64,000 nt of DNA from Platycnemis pennipes (Eukaryota; Arthropoda; Insecta; Odonata; Platycnemididae). How positions within the stretch are numbered: position 1 is the stretch's first letter; every line of letters starts with the position of its first letter. Both the position numbers and the translations under genes were made by a program. Positions 25,464-37,850 of the stretch are shown here, piece after piece. The stretch covers positions 62,290,872 through 62,354,871 of the forward strand of contig OW121852.1 in assembly GCA_933228895.1 (NCBI GenBank), written 5' to 3'. The notes below the pieces were generated by a model that worked only from the letters and a program-made list of their open reading frames with translations, did no database searches and had not been told where the DNA came from.

Positions 25464-25788
25464 TCATCATCATCATATATCAAAAATCCTAGGATTGGTT
25501 TGACGCAGCCCTCCACTCGATTCTTCTTTCTGCCAACCTCTTCATATTAACGTAGCTCCTCTCTTTTACATCCTTCACAACTTGCTCCATATACCTCATA
25601 CGAGGCCTTCCTATTCCATTCTTCCCATTCACTTTTCCCTCGACGATTCTTCATAAGACCATCGTGTCTTAAGATGTGGCCTATTAAGTTGTCCCGTCAT
25701 CTTTTTAGGTTTTTCAGTAGACATCTCTTCTCTCCCACTCTTCTTAAGACTTCTTCGTTTGTCACTCGATCGATCAATTTATTTTTTA
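25464..25788 (-). mobile_element. LINE family A, 5'-truncated copy (minus strand)
   Basis: On the plus strand it opens with (CAT)n at 25464-25475, then a palindrome core AATCCTAGGATT (25485-25496). The reverse complement of the C-terminal coding region follows, up to the WIDRV block at about 25780. The nucleotide match is good, including the EWRAA end and the VEGKVNG block. Confidence 0.78.
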
Positions 25789-28700
25789 ATTATTGAATTA
25801 AATATTTATTCATTGGATCCCAAATGCCTGATGCATACTCCAGGGACATGCTATGTGTGTCAGTAGAATTGATGAACATCTTTACTGTGGTATGACTGGA
25901 TATTTATTATGCATTCGTCTCTGCTATTAACCTGAAAATTGAAACCACGGCTGCAATTGCCAGTCTTCAGGACTCATAAGCTCATTTTATTTGTCCTTTT
26001 ATCGCTCTCGAGCACAAAGCGTACCCGATTATCTTAAAATTTGGTCTTAAGCTTCTCAAAATTTCCTTTTAATCGCTGCAATGTGAAAACCTCTGTTGTA
26101 GAGGTTGTTCGATAATGATGCCTCTCCAGAATATATAATCGCTCGTTAGAGAGAACCTCGACGACTAATGTTTTCACAGCCCCGTAATATATATTGTTTC
26201 ACAGAGCTCCGCTAATACCTGACATCCGCTTCAAAAAATGCCTCGGTTGGATGCGACGGCGGACGTTAATTGGCTAGGGTTTTCGTGACGCAGGAGTACA
26301 AGGGCGGATGTACTAGTCACGTGATAGCGGGTTTTCTGGCGGTAAACAAATCCCGGAGTAATGAGGAACACGCAGCGCTGTGGTTCCGGCATGAACACGC
26401 CTCGATTTCCTCGCCTTTTATCTTCCTCTTCACAGGGAAACATTTCGGGCGTAGTGGTGGTTAGGCCTCCATTATTACTAGCCATGATTGATGCACCATT
26501 TAAGGATAAATTACCATACCAAGCGATGTATTTTTTTCTAGTGCTCCCTGGCTTGATGTGTACTAATAGCGCAAAGGGAAACCATGAATATTTTGGTGTT
26601 CATGCGGTGTTTTGTTTATAGGCCAAGGAAAGTTTGGGTCCATATAAGTGACCGTTTTACTCAAAGCCCTTAATTTGGATGGAATCAAATGAACAAACGC
26701 TGAGCTGGTACAGAATAGGTTGCTTGACGCGTTATTCCATCGGATTTGGTCACTTTTGAGTATAAACCCCTAAAGTTCAGGGAAGTAAAGGGGTGCCTTG
26801 CGCGTTCATCATCTGATATTACTGGTTTTTTACCTGTTAGAGCAGTTTCTGATGGAAAATTTCTATTTTACACAGCATTTAAAACACGATTGCTGATGTA
26901 AATCTCCTCTATTTAATATAATGTATATTTAATTACCTTTCTACGTTCACTTTGATATTGTCCTTCCCTTCCTTTCTCCTCCTAGTTTATCATTAATTCT
27001 CCTTTTGTTACGATATTAAATAATTCACTACCCCTTATAATTTTTCATTCAGTCACATTTCAAAATATCAGTAATTTTTTATTCCTTTATGTTCACTAAT
27101 TTTCAATTCCCTGCGACATTACCATATTCCAGTCATGTCTGCTCAGAAGTCATGGTTACGAACCGTTTTATCAATAAAATATATATTTCTGTTATGTATT
27201 CATTGAAATATTTTATCGGCAGTTCCAATGAAAAAAACTATCGGAGCTTAATTGCTTCGGTAATAATAATGCTGGAATTGGTTTAGTTGTTAAATAATAA
27301 TGTTAAACCCGATGCAGGAGAAGAAAAGAATTTCATGACAATGAATTTATTAAACTTAACGCTGTGAACATACGTATGAGTTCCCGGAGTCACTTGATAA
27401 ACAAAATGAGTTTTTGTTTACATTGGGTAAATAGTCTGAAGCTTTGCTTGGGTAATTGAATCCATGTATTGCGTTGTTTGAGGGAGATGTACACCAAAAT
27501 ATGAATTAATGAGGTCATGGATGTGATAATGTTTTGAGATGGTCTATGTTCACGAAGTTTCAGCTTCTTTATTTCCTGTGATAATGAGTAGGGAATACTT
27601 TGCTGAGATTTCTGAATTGCAGTTAAAGGCATAGTTAACTTGATATCTAGGCGTACTAGTCACGGAAAAATCGATTTAATGTGGTTTTGATGAATTTTTC
27701 AAAGTGATTCAGGATTAATGCTCTTCATTGAAATTCTAACGGGTGAATGCAATATTTTAGGCTAGGTTAGTCTTTATTTTTCTTTGCTAAACATACTTTT
27801 GAAAAGAGAAAAAACAATTCATAAATAGTGCGAAATCAAGGAATTCATCGGATGATTTGAAAATTTGAATCGGCTATTAAAACTTCCATTTCCTTCACAT
27901 ATGAGTCCTAGTCCAGCCTTAGAAAATTAGCAGAAAAAAATCAGAAATTTTTGAAGATTAAGTTTTAATGATTTTTCCGTGATATTAATTTACGATATTC
28001 CTGTAATATTCGTAGATTACTTCTTCTCATTATGATAGTCAGATTAACCACAATATAAATTACCAGTGATCAATAAACCAGTAAACCTGTGCATAACTTT
28101 CGCACGCTGAATTAACTCCCAACAAAAAATTATTTCCTTTTTTTTACTGTTAGAATGAAATAGAGAAGTGTATGCACAAAGGTGCAAAGAAAACTTATTA
28201 ATGCGAATGTATGTTCAATTTATAACACTTTTCAGCAGTTATTTATTCGCTTGATTAAAATAAATATACATGTCATCTGCCGACAATATTCCTTTTGTCC
28301 TCGTTGTTTATTTACGACGTCTCCATGGGGGAATTCATGCCGTCTCGCTAATGATTTTTCTTTTAATGTAAATCTTAAACAAACAATTTGTTTTTATGTA
28401 ATTTTATGTAAAAAAGTATACATTGTCAAAAGTCGATAAAATTAACATGCATTGATTTATTATTCATCGCAATAGGCTCTGTATTAATTACGAAAATGGG
28501 ATGCTGGCAACAGAAATAATATAAAGGATGGTTGCTTGCCAAGAGTCCTGCATATTGAAATAACTCATCAGTCTGAATCTTTTACGAGTTGGGGGATTTT
28601 AATTGTGGCATTAATTAAGGATGAATTAAGCATATTCGTAGTTTAATTTATGTGATTTGGGGGTTGACGAAGGAAATGAAATGGATAATAGAGGGGTAGG

Positions 28701-30551
28701 CAAAAGGAGCATTGTGTGGGAAGGTGCAAAGGGAGGAAATCGAGATGAGCGAGTGGATGGCGTAAGTATTTAAGGTTTTCCAGTGATATAAATCGTGATA
28801 GAAGGTCTAGTACTCAATGATTCGGGGAGGAGAAGAAAACAAAAGGGCTTTCTTAAAGAAAAAAGACGTTACATGCTTGAGAAACTCAAGAATTGGATTG
28901 CTTGAGGCATAGATATTTTAAGATAAAAAGAAATAATTAGCAAAGTCCTTAATTGCGGTACCCATAGTAAGGACCGTAATGACTTTGCCACCCTTGCGTC
29001 CCAAAGCCTAAGGGTTAGAATCCTGCCTCATTCATGGACGCCGTGTTGGTGTCAACATTAACATTACGTTGGACGGCTCGGATATTACCTGTGGGAGACT
29101 GGAATTGCAGTCCATCTTATGATTGAGAACATGTCTAACTAACGATTTAACTTCAGTTGATACAGCACCATTAGTTGATTCCCAATACATTAAACATCCC
29201 AAAACTTCCATAATCAGTAACATCAAATTAAGGATTGGTTTCACGCAAAATTAGATATGATATTTATAATCATCGATATTTGTTGAAGGTATTCGTGTAT
29301 TTGGCATAATTATACTGGGTACAAAATTCGCACAATATTTTGTTTAAAAGAGACGCTAGTTTCAACGCATCCTTTACTAAGCAGTAGTAATCTTATGTTT
29401 TGAAGCCACGTTTGTGTTTTTCATTGCTTAACGTGTGCTACGTTATCATTCCCATCTTCATGAATGTATGACGTTTTCACGAATGCTTCATAATAATAGT
29501 TTTGGTAGGATTAGGCATGCTTCGTGAGGCGAAGGGGGTTGAGAATAACCTTAGGCGCACGGAAGTAGGGTTGAGTAGTAGTATAGAGGGAAGCGAAATC
29601 CTTGAATCATCGAGGGTCGTTGTGTGTTGGCTGAGGGGAAGGAATGGAGGGAAGAAGAAATGATTTTCGGGACAGACTTTCGATTTTCGTCACCCCTCTG
29701 TAATTCTCCCCCTCGATTTTCATACGACTCCACCCTACATCCCTCTTCCTTCCCAGACTCCCGCTTAAACTCCCGTCCACCCCTTACCGAAACCCGAAGC
29801 GTCCCTTGGCGTAAACCAATACAAAACCCTCGCACACTTTCCCCCACAGACACCCACGATGCGTCTTCCTATCCCATCCCACTCACTCGACTTCAAGCGC
29901 TGTCGCTTCCGCGGGGCTACGGATAGCTCCCCCGAGAGCAATATTCGGCGCCCGTGGAGGGAGAAGGGGAAACGGAGAGGAATGGGGAGGGGCGGAGCGT
30001 ACCCTGGGATGGGGAAAGGGTAGGAGGGGTGAATAAGGGCCAAGTAGTGGTTGGTGGGGGGTGCCAAAGCGGAAATTCGGAACGCGAAATTTGGCTAGGG
30101 GGGTTGGAATTTTCGTTTTCTTTCTCAGAGGGTTGGAAGCGAGTGGGGTGCAGAAATATTTCCCCCAGTCCCGTCCCTAGTCCTTCCTCGAGTGTCTAAT
30201 AAAATATTCGAAGTCATTAAACCCCCTCCTCCCTTTCGCGTGAGTATTTATGACATAGATCACGTCTGTCTTTCCATTCCAATGCTGGGTACCACAGCAA
30301 TGATACGTGTCCAAGGATGAAAACAAATATCGTCAGTATTGTCCATATGAAAAAAGGAGAATGAATTAAGAAGTATTAAGCATGTTGGGGAGGAAAGTAG
30401 ATTGTTGACAGAAATTGGGAGGAAGCAGAGTACGTTAGGGAGCAGGTACTTTTTGACAATGAAACGCTGTAGGTCGTTCTCGAAGTAAAAATACTGGTTA
30501 CGCGGAGTCAATGAATCATACAGGCCCGTAACGTCCAGCGTAAACAGGGTC
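25789..30551. other. Long stretch with almost no recognisable content
   Basis: 26230-26620 and 29550-30240 are GC-richer, with frames of 80 to 119 codons on both strands and no known domain. 26630-29530 is AT-rich and empty. A minus-strand frame 30260-30619 has a DVTGLYDSLTP string reminiscent of a reverse transcriptase, but it overlaps the R1/Jockey tail in antisense and is not called. Confidence 0.4.
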
Positions 30552-30836
30552 ATGATCAGAACAGCAGATATCTGTGTCCTACCGGATACATCAGCATGGC
30601 CCACATCCATCAGGCCCACTTCTAACAGTCACCAGAATGAGGTCATCATTACGCGATTATGGATTGGGAAGAGACCCCTGACTCACTCATTTCTCTTCAT
30701 TGAAGAGAAAAGTCCAACTACTTCTGATAAACCTGACTCTCATCTAAGTATTGGACACATCCTTATAATGTGCGGCAAATACCGAAGCGAGCGTACGTGG
30801 TTGAACATTTGGGGAGACCCTAGGAGACCCTGGTAA
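30552..30836 (+). pseudogene. C-terminal tail of an R1/Jockey-type LINE ORF2
   Basis: A 94-codon open segment. Its middle and end match the tail that follows the RNase H or reverse transcriptase region in R1/Jockey-type retrotransposons: NEVIITRLWIGKRPLTHSFL, then LSIGHILIMCGKYRSERTWL. The cysteine pair usually found between these blocks is lost (PTTSDK in place of a C-x2-C-like pair). Nothing upstream on the plus strand looks like the rest of the polyprotein, so this is a 5'-truncated remnant. Confidence 0.65.
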
Positions 30837-31639
30837 GGGATAATCACAGTCGCGCTAGTTTATTTACAAAGCAAACTGGGCTATTTTAACAAAATATAAG
30901 TAAAAGATAATTTATGATTGTAATAGTATATCACATAATGTCACATATAGATGATGTATGTATTATAATAACTCTTGGCTGGAATAGTTCTGAGTGTTGA
31001 GGGGGCAAAATGACCAAAACGTTGACGCATCCAATTTTTACTACTGCTGAAAGGGGCTTGTTACTATACGAACAGAAGACCTGCGACTACGGCTTCGGCA
31101 CATTTCGAGGGAATTTATCTCTTCTCCTACTCGCTTCGCAACGTTTCTTCTTCGCCGTGCCTTCCCCGACAAGCCTCCTATCCCTAAAACTCCTCCGGTC
31201 TCCCAATGTAATCTGGTCTGTAGTTCTCCTGCTCGAGTTTTCCGTGGGGTTAGTAGATTGGGAGCGAGGGGGAGAAAAACTGTTTGATTAAGGGAAGAGC
31301 CGATGTGACGAACCAAAGAGGGAACCCGTTAAGGATTGGGGCAAAACCGCTGGGGATTTTGTCGCCATATTGTGTATTTGTGACGAAGTTTTTTAGGTTA
31401 TCTATATGTGAATGGATGCTCCTTAAATTTTTTTGCTGTCGCAAATGCGTCTTTATTGGAAATTCTATCTTATGTGGACTTAGAAAAGGATAAAAAGACT
31501 CTTCGGCTTTAGAGATGACTGTACAAGTCCCTTTGAAAGAATGAATTTCCTCCAACCAATATTATAAGGATATTATTTAAACAGTCCCTGCCTTCTATTC
31601 CTCACCCAACTTTCTTACTTAAGTAAGGTAGAAAATTCT
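30837..31639. other. No recognised gene
   Basis: Frames of about 90 to 100 codons occur on both strands at 31010-31555 without any domain. Confidence 0.35.
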
Positions 31640-32005
31640 TACTAAATTTTGTACCCTAAATTTCCTTTAAGATTTTCTTATCTTCTGCCCGCCAATCATT
31701 TTTTTCTTCCCCAATTGCACACCATTCTTCACTCTACAACCCTCACCCACAATATGCTACCTCCCGATACGTCCTCTGTCTGCTATTGCAGCGTTGTAAC
31801 TTCTTCGACCGACCTCATAACACTCCCACCATGTTTAATACTTCTTCATTTGCCTTTTTCTCCATGAATCTCGAGTTATCCCATTATAAACTATGCCCAC
31901 ATCTATATATCCTTCAATCTACGCCCATTCTCTTTCCGCTGCGACCAGGTTCCCAAACCGTATCACTCCATGCTCCACCAAGAGGTTTAAAATTAAAATT
32001 TTCAC
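31640..32005 (-). mobile_element. LINE family B fragment (minus strand)
   Basis: The minus strand contains an EKKANEEVLNMVG-like block, then decayed sequence. The block order and the pyrimidine-rich look of the plus strand agree with the other family B copies. Confidence 0.5.
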
Positions 32006-32647
32006 TTGGTGAATAAAAATTAAAAACATTCACTTAATTATTATTTCTTCTTCTATTACAATCATATCTCGTATGCCAATAGCTTTTTCGCCAAGATATA
32101 ACCCTCGATCAGAATGATTTCATCATGAGAATTTTTCCCATTTTGAGAATCACGATGGTGGTTGAACACGAACGCTTCCATCTGTCCTTCATGCCTCTAC
32201 TATGAGACCCCTCACTAAATCCATCCTCTTCGTAAATGATACCTTTTTTCAGTGAAATGCCTTACTTGGTGCCTGTTTAATGATTCCATGGCTTTGTGTG
32301 ATACTTAAAGGACTCAGCGAACTCTTCTCTGGCATTTGGCATTACTCAAGACCCATGCAGCATGTGAAGTTCGTTTTCCATTGTCTGGGTTCGTAATTAA
32401 TACTAATATCAATTTCGAAGGTGAACTTCAGGAGCGATGGGTGCTAAATGCAGTCGGACGTTTGCCGGACGATGGACTGGGGTTTCAAGCTGCTTTTATG
32501 GAAGGCGTCTCCTTCGATGGGTATCATGACGTAGTCTCGCTTGAGTTTTGGCAAAAGCATGAAGGAGAGGATAGCGGGAAGAAGGGCGTGCGTTGGACGA
32601 GTGAATGCCAACCAACGACAAACGTGAGACGGGAGAAAATAAACACG
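32006..32647. other. No recognised gene
   Basis: Unassigned AT-rich sequence leading into a LINE A 3' fragment. Confidence 0.35.
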
Positions 32648-32839
32648 GACATGGAAGGCAATGGTCGAGGGAGAAGTGAATGGGACGAATGGAAAAGGAA
32701 GGTATCGCGTGAGATATATGGATCTAATAGTGAAAGATGTGAAAGAAAAGAATTCTGTAAATATGAAGTGGTTAGCCGATCCTTGAACCGAATGGAGAAC
32801 TGCGTCAATCCAGTCTAACGTTTGTTGACTCGATGATGG
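32648..32839 (+). mobile_element. LINE family A, 3' fragment
   Basis: Begins near the MKAIVEGKVNG-equivalent block (diverged to a VEGEVNGTN-like reading) and runs to the stop and a diverged terminus TTGTTGACTCGATGATGG. A 160-codon frame on the plus strand (32336-32818) overlaps it but is not in the LINE frame and is not taken as a gene. Confidence 0.6.
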
Positions 32840-33065
32840 TCTCTAAAAAGTGTTTTTTTCTCGTTGCTAATTAATTTATCTGTTGACATGGAATGTAATG
32901 CATATAATTCCAATTACAATTAACAGAAATTAAAAAAAAACAATGCATTATAATTTTGCAGCGTTATTTTGAGCGTGTATGGTTATTTAAAAAAATGTTC
33001 GTATTAAAAAATCATTTCATATTTTATAATATGCAACAATAATTTAACATGTTTTGTAAATGAAA

Positions 33066-33262
33066 TAAGGACCTAATGACGATCAAGTTTGAGGGACAAG
33101 TGATTGGAAAGAATTGCAATGGAAGGATTCCCATGAGATATAAGGAGCTGGAGGTGAGGAATGTGAAAGAGAAGAATCTAGTGAATGTGAAATGGCTAAC
33201 TGTTAGAACAGTCATGTAGAGAGCTGCGTCAAACACTCCTAAGGATTAAAGACGGATGATGT
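33066..33262 (+). mobile_element. LINE family A, 3' fragment
   Basis: Starts at the DNLMKAIVEGK-equivalent position, passes through a GRIPMRY-like block and ends with a diverged terminal region and GGATGATG. A 70-codon minus-strand frame over it is only its antisense shadow. Confidence 0.6.
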
Positions 33263-33359
33263 TTTTATATTGCACAATTTTCATTCAAAAATTTCACTTT
33301 ATAATTATTTAGTTATAGAATTTACCCCATTTTATCGGTTATTTTGATTATTTTGTCAG

Positions 33360-33430
33360 CTACTACACACATCGCCCGGAAAGTGGAAGGTCCGTGAGTC
33401 GATTCCTGGCTAAGGCGAATTTTTTCAGTT
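33360..33430 (+). mobile_element. tRNA-like SINE head fragment
   Basis: A B-box-like GTGAGTCGATTCCTGGC is preceded by CGCCCGGAAAGTGGAAGG. Only about 70 bases can be assigned. Confidence 0.35.
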
Positions 33431-34089
33431 GAAATCTGGTTTCTTTCCATCTTCCAAGCCAATGCGTGTTCGCTCATTTATCAATCCAATCCTTTTCTGC
33501 GTACTATCCTTAGTGTTTGAATACGCTTGCTAGGGAATTTTCATGTTTGTATGGGTAAACATTTTGAGTATATATAGTTGGGTTTATAGCTCTATCGCCT
33601 CTAGCGTCATTATATACGCCTCAGGAGGATTTCATCTCTGATTGGATGAAAATCTGGTTCTATTAGGGCTAAAGTTTATATTTCCCATCTTGAGGGCTAT
33701 GAAATTGTATGAATACGACGGGTAGAGTGGCAAGAAACTTGTCATTGTATTCATTAAATTATGGTGTAAAAGATAACACATAAATAACTTATAATAATAA
33801 AAAAGAAGCGTAGGATCTGAAGATGCATGTTCGAAGTAGTATAGGAAGAACATATTGGAGGGAATGAGGGACACATTTTATGAAAGGTGGTAGAGGAAAC
33901 GAAATTTCATGGAAAAATTACATTGTATACACCCCCTTCATTTATACCTCCTTTCAACGATGATCTACAAACTACTTTACTATGATCTACAAAAATATTT
34001 CAATGGGTAACCATACTGCGACTCTCAAAACTGAATGTGATATGTGGGTTAGGTTATATTCGTAGTTGTGCTCATTATAAATAGCTTTA
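33431..34089. other. No recognised feature
   Basis: AT-rich; no frame above 80 codons and no repeat match. Confidence 0.4.
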
Positions 34090-34412
34090 TTCCATCCAAA
34101 GATAGGTTGGCTCAGCGCAGCTCTCCACTTGAATCCCGTATCAGCTTCTTTTTCATCCTTAGCTACTTGCTTCATATATCTTATTCGAGGCCTTTCTTTG
34201 TGATTCTTCCAATTCAATTTTCCCTAGAAGATTGTCTCCATCAGGCAATCATATCTCAATATTTGGCCGATTATGTTGTTCCGTCTTCTTCTTAGGGTTT
34301 TCAGAAGACTTCTCTTTTCTCTCATTCTTCTTAGGACTTCTTCATGTATTACTCGATCTATCCATATTTTATTCATCATTATTTTGCGACACTACTTTTA
34401 AAATTCTACCAA
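34090..34412 (-). mobile_element. LINE family A, 5'-truncated copy (minus strand)
   Basis: The reverse complement encodes the C-terminal region, with remnants of the FEMWCY, WIDRV, KRRRNNI and GRPRIRYMKQVAKD-like blocks and a final EWRAALSQP-like end. The terminal palindrome is diverged (CCATCCAAAGATAGG) and there is no clear triplet tail. Confidence 0.7.
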
Positions 34413-35089
34413 GAATCAATGAAAAATAAAAACAAGTAATTTTGGAAGCGCAGACGCGCGCATAAAGAAATTTGTCTATAATTTCAGGTCTTTATTTCAG
34501 AATTGAAATGTAATCTAGTATTTGTTTCATCCATTCCGCTCTCGGTCTTTCTCTAATTCCTTTTATTTTCTGGCTATCACTCCAGTACTCTTCTTGTTCG
34601 TTCTATCTGCATATGTTTCCGTATTTCTACATTTGTATTGTGTTGCAATCTAGACCCTCTGCAACGTCGTCTAAAAAAATCCGTCCATACAGCGAACCCG
34701 GAAAGATGTGAAAAGAAGAGAGCTTAGGGAAGATAATATTAAGGGCAGAGAGACGTAGCGATCGGGATACGAGAAACGGCCATTGGAGCTGTGAAAAATA
34801 AATCACTCTTATATAAACACATAAGTACCTATTTTAGTAGAGTTTTTTATTTTGCCTGTCAGTTCTGTCCTCTTTTACTTTGCCTGTGAGGAGAATTATT
34901 TTTTCTGCTCTAAGAAGGAATGTAAAATTTTATGGCTCTCTCTTCTGCCCTCTTTTCTCTGCCCGAATCTATAACTTTATACGCAAGTTGAGCATTTGGA
35001 ATAGGGGGACTGTGGGAGTAAATACGGTTATATTTCAATTCTGTCTCGGTAAGAGGCTATTTCTCTCTCCACCCGCGAACTCTTCTTAT
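34413..35089. other. No recognised feature
   Basis: AT-rich sequence before the GC-rich island. The longest frame is 70 codons, without a domain. Confidence 0.4.
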
Positions 35090-35790
35090 TAGACGCCGGC
35101 GGTATCCAAGGGGGTGAACGGGAGACCTTAGAGGACCTCAGGGGCGATACGCCGCCCCTCCTTGTACTCCTCGATCCCTCCTCCTTTGAACCACCCTCCC
35201 AAGTTAACGTCCGTGTCTGAAGAGGTTGTTCCCCTCGGAGAGTGTGCGGGAGTAGAAGGGTCTTCTGCTTGTATCTCGGGGCGGTCGAGAGGGTCTTGGG
35301 GAACGGAGACTGCGTTCAGGGTGCGCGGGCGTGCTAACCAGCCCTCTAGGGGCGGCAGGGAGGGAGGAGGGGGGGGGGGGGATGGGTATCCCGTCGGAAG
35401 ATGCCCTGAATGTATGTTTGGGAGGGATGTGTGTGTGTGTGGAGTGGGTCCGGACACATTAATCTTTCCCAGCTCGCAGTTCTGTTTCGCACTTCTGCCC
35501 AAACCTCCTCCCCTTCCCTCCAACAGAGGAGCAGTGGAAGATTCTAATCCCCAGTCGTGCGTCCGTCCTCCTTTCCCTACGTACCAGCCCTGTTCCTCAC
35601 CCCTATTCCCCTGACCCCTGAACCAGCGCTTTCCTAGTCTCCCTCATTCCCCACTTGAAAGTCCCTCCCATCTCCAACGATCCGTTTCTGCCTCTCTTCT
35701 TCTCTCCCGGCACCCCTAACCTTCCCTCCCAATCCAGATGTCTCCCCCCTCTCTCTCAGTACGCTGACTTTTGAAAGTTGGATTTGACGG
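35090..35790. other. GC-rich island with a run of 13 G
   Basis: Clearly richer in G and C than its surroundings. It contains G-runs at about 35348-35388, including 13 consecutive G (35369-35381), and a short GT repeat near 35430. Long open frames exist on both strands (150 and 131 codons), which points to base composition rather than coding. It might be a promoter-associated island or a decayed exon; nothing allows a choice. Confidence 0.4.
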
Positions 35791-36388
35791 CTTTGGAGAG
35801 TTTTGGTTTGCGTGATTTTTAGTGTCTTGGCGTCATGCCTATGATCGCAGTAACCACGCTGGTAGCCCGCTGGTCAGCTTTAAGATTGTGGGCTCGTATT
35901 GCACCACAGATTTTTACGTTTTGCTCAAGATAAAGATCTTAGGCTCGCAGCTGAACTTAAAGCCACCGAGTGCGTCCACCGGGTTGCGGATGGTGGGCCG
36001 GCCTCAAGATATAGAGGTTAGTTGAGAGATAAGTGATTTTACTCGTCAAATAAGCAGTCTTGAACAAAAAGCGACGCATTCGGAGGGGGTATTGGTCTAT
36101 CTCTGGGTAAGGTAGGCCATGGAATAATACAGAACCTGTGAAGATGCAGTAACTTGGCGACGGGAGGACGCTAATAATTACGCTTTTCATCACCCGTAAG
36201 AGAGGGTAGCAGCTCTCCTTCATATGAGTGAAGGTGGAGACCACAGTGGTCGGTACAGCGACACTCATTTCACTACAGGCCTGGTAACATTTACTTTAAC
36301 GGCTGTAGTGCTGCGATGTGGAAGGCAAGGGGAATCCACCACATTGTTATCGCGAAGAGTCGCAGCTACTCCACTCCTTTCCATTTAT
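35791..36388. other. No recognised gene
   Basis: Open frames on both strands without domains. It ends at the leader of the hairpin repeat at 36389. Confidence 0.35.
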
Positions 36389-36478
36389 CTACATCTACAT
36401 CTACATCTACATCTACACGATACCCTGCAAGCCACCGCTAGGGTGTGTGGCAGGGGGTTAAGGTCACCAAGCATGCAC
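36389..36478 (+). repeat. CTACAT-led hairpin repeat, best copy
   Basis: (CTACAT)n at 36389-36417 is followed by CCCTGCAAGCCACCGCTAGG, then GTGTGTGGCAGGG and a tail GTCACCAAGCATGC. CCCTG...CCAC can pair with GTGGCAGGG around a short loop. Six copies occur in the window, three of them with the recognisable leader. Confidence 0.65.
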
Positions 36479-36562
36479 TACTAACATGCAAGCAAGCAAC
36501 TAAAGGGTCTCATGCAACTAGATTGTTAGTATGTATAGTATTTGAGGGGTTTTATCAAGACT

Positions 36563-36640
36563 TGAGGCCGATAGAAGAATCGAATGAAGGGCTGTGTAAA
36601 ACCAATCCTAGGATTGTTGACCCATGATGATGATGATGGT
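36563..36640 (+). mobile_element. LINE family A, 3' end only
   Basis: Only the last 75 bp: DRRIE-equivalent codons, the perfect palindrome CAATCCTAGGATTG (36603-36616) and GACCCATGATGATGATGATGG. The clean triplet tail suggests a younger copy. Confidence 0.75.
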
Positions 36641-36699
36641 GTTAGGGTGAGATTAAGTTAAATAAAATATGTGGGCTTTGAAAATGTTCAAGGGCACCA

Positions 36700-36785
36700 G
36701 CATTTTCTGATCATTTTTGCTTGTACCACGTACTCCTTGGTTACCTATTCGAGTTAATCCCGACTGTTTCAAACTCAGCCTCCAA
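36700..36785. mobile_element. M2 MITE, right half
   Basis: GTACCACGTACTCCTTGG...GTTAATCCCGACTGTTTCAAA matches the M2 right arm. No left arm is found upstream. Confidence 0.5.
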
Positions 36786-37499
36786 GGAACCATTATAGAA
36801 ATTTACCCAAGCCTGGTATACAAGGTGCATTTTTTCGGAATGGATATCTTGCGTGGAGTCTCGATGGGTGCCGTGCGTGCTCGGTTGCCGAAAATGACGA
36901 CATCTGCAGGCTGCCCTGACGGCTAGCTTGCTTGATCTCGAGGTTAGTTCCGGTGCTGTTTTACCGGCGTCTGGGCTGTCGGTGCCGGCCAATCATTGTT
37001 AAGCTTCACATCATGTGATCAAAGTAAAGGTTCTGCCATGGAGAAGCCAATATACCATGGTTCTTTTCCCTGGTTCTGCTTTTATATACATTTTCTAAAC
37101 AATATTTTCCCAAAAAATGAGTGGAAATGTATGTACTAGGTGTCAGTAAAAGGTGCTTATGAAGACATACGTAAAGGAAACTAGCTGATATGAAGTTCGG
37201 AGATAATAGTATCATGATAAACATATTCGTGTATCTATCGATTCGGCTGCGTGTCTTCTTCGCTTAATTTCTTAATTGTTTTATTGCTGATTTACATGTT
37301 GGAAGTTAGAAACAACGAAGTAAATATAACAAAATAGATGTGCAAACCACAGTGGCACGAACGGTAGCGGCCACCTTCGTCGCCCGCTGAATAACACGCA
37401 CGAAATCCAGCTAGGTGGCACACAAGGAAAAACTTATTATTATAAAACAACATTATTCATGATAAGCAAGTGTGTTTCAAGCAACGAGAGGAAAAACTT

Positions 37500-37575
37500 T
37501 CCTGGACCCGGAATCGAACCACGGGTCTTTGGTTGCTGGGCCAATGCGCAGACTTTCGAACTACCCAGTCCCAAA
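37500..37575 (-). mobile_element. tRNA-like SINE head (minus strand)
   Basis: The reverse complement contains GACTGGGTAGTTCGAAAG and a B box CGTGGTTCGATTCCGGG about 40 bases later. Stem pairing is imperfect and no CCA-adjacent acceptor stem could be built, so a SINE head or tRNA pseudogene is more likely than a working tRNA gene. Confidence 0.5.
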
Positions 37576-37775
37576 AGGAATATTTTAGGAGGTGCTCTAA
37601 GATCTAGGTTTCATTTGTCTTGCAGTTTTCAAAACGCTTGCTGTGCATAACGGCAGCATAAAATCTTGAAGCTAAATGTGTGCATTCGAGAAAAGATGGG
37701 AATTTAAGGAGCTGAGGAACTGTGGTGGAAAACCCAGCGTCGGCATTAGGTTGCTGTCAACGGAGAGAGGCGGGC

Positions 37776-37850
37776 CGTGGTAGCAGGATAACAGACTGGC
37801 CTGGTGAATTAAATGCGGTGAATTTGAATCCTTCTTCGGGCAAGGGAGAT
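37776..37850 (+). mobile_element. tRNA-like SINE head
   Basis: GCCGTGGTAGCAGGATAACA resembles an A-box region and GGTGAATTTGAATCC a B box. No recognisable body follows. Confidence 0.4.

Noticed and set aside
30260..30619. Minus-strand frame with a DVTGLYDSLTP string resembling reverse transcriptase
   Set aside because: It overlaps the well-supported R1/Jockey tail on the opposite strand, and no further reverse transcriptase motif follows.
32336..32818. 160-codon plus-strand frame
   Set aside because: The second half overlaps a LINE A 3' fragment in a different frame, and the first half has no domain.
35128..35614. Frames of 131 and 150 codons on opposite strands
   Set aside because: Both are open because the island is GC-rich; proline/glycine-rich translations fit composition rather than protein.
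37500..37575. Possible tRNA gene on the minus strand
   Set aside because: A box and B box are present but the acceptor and T stems do not pair properly; SINE head or pseudogene is more likely.
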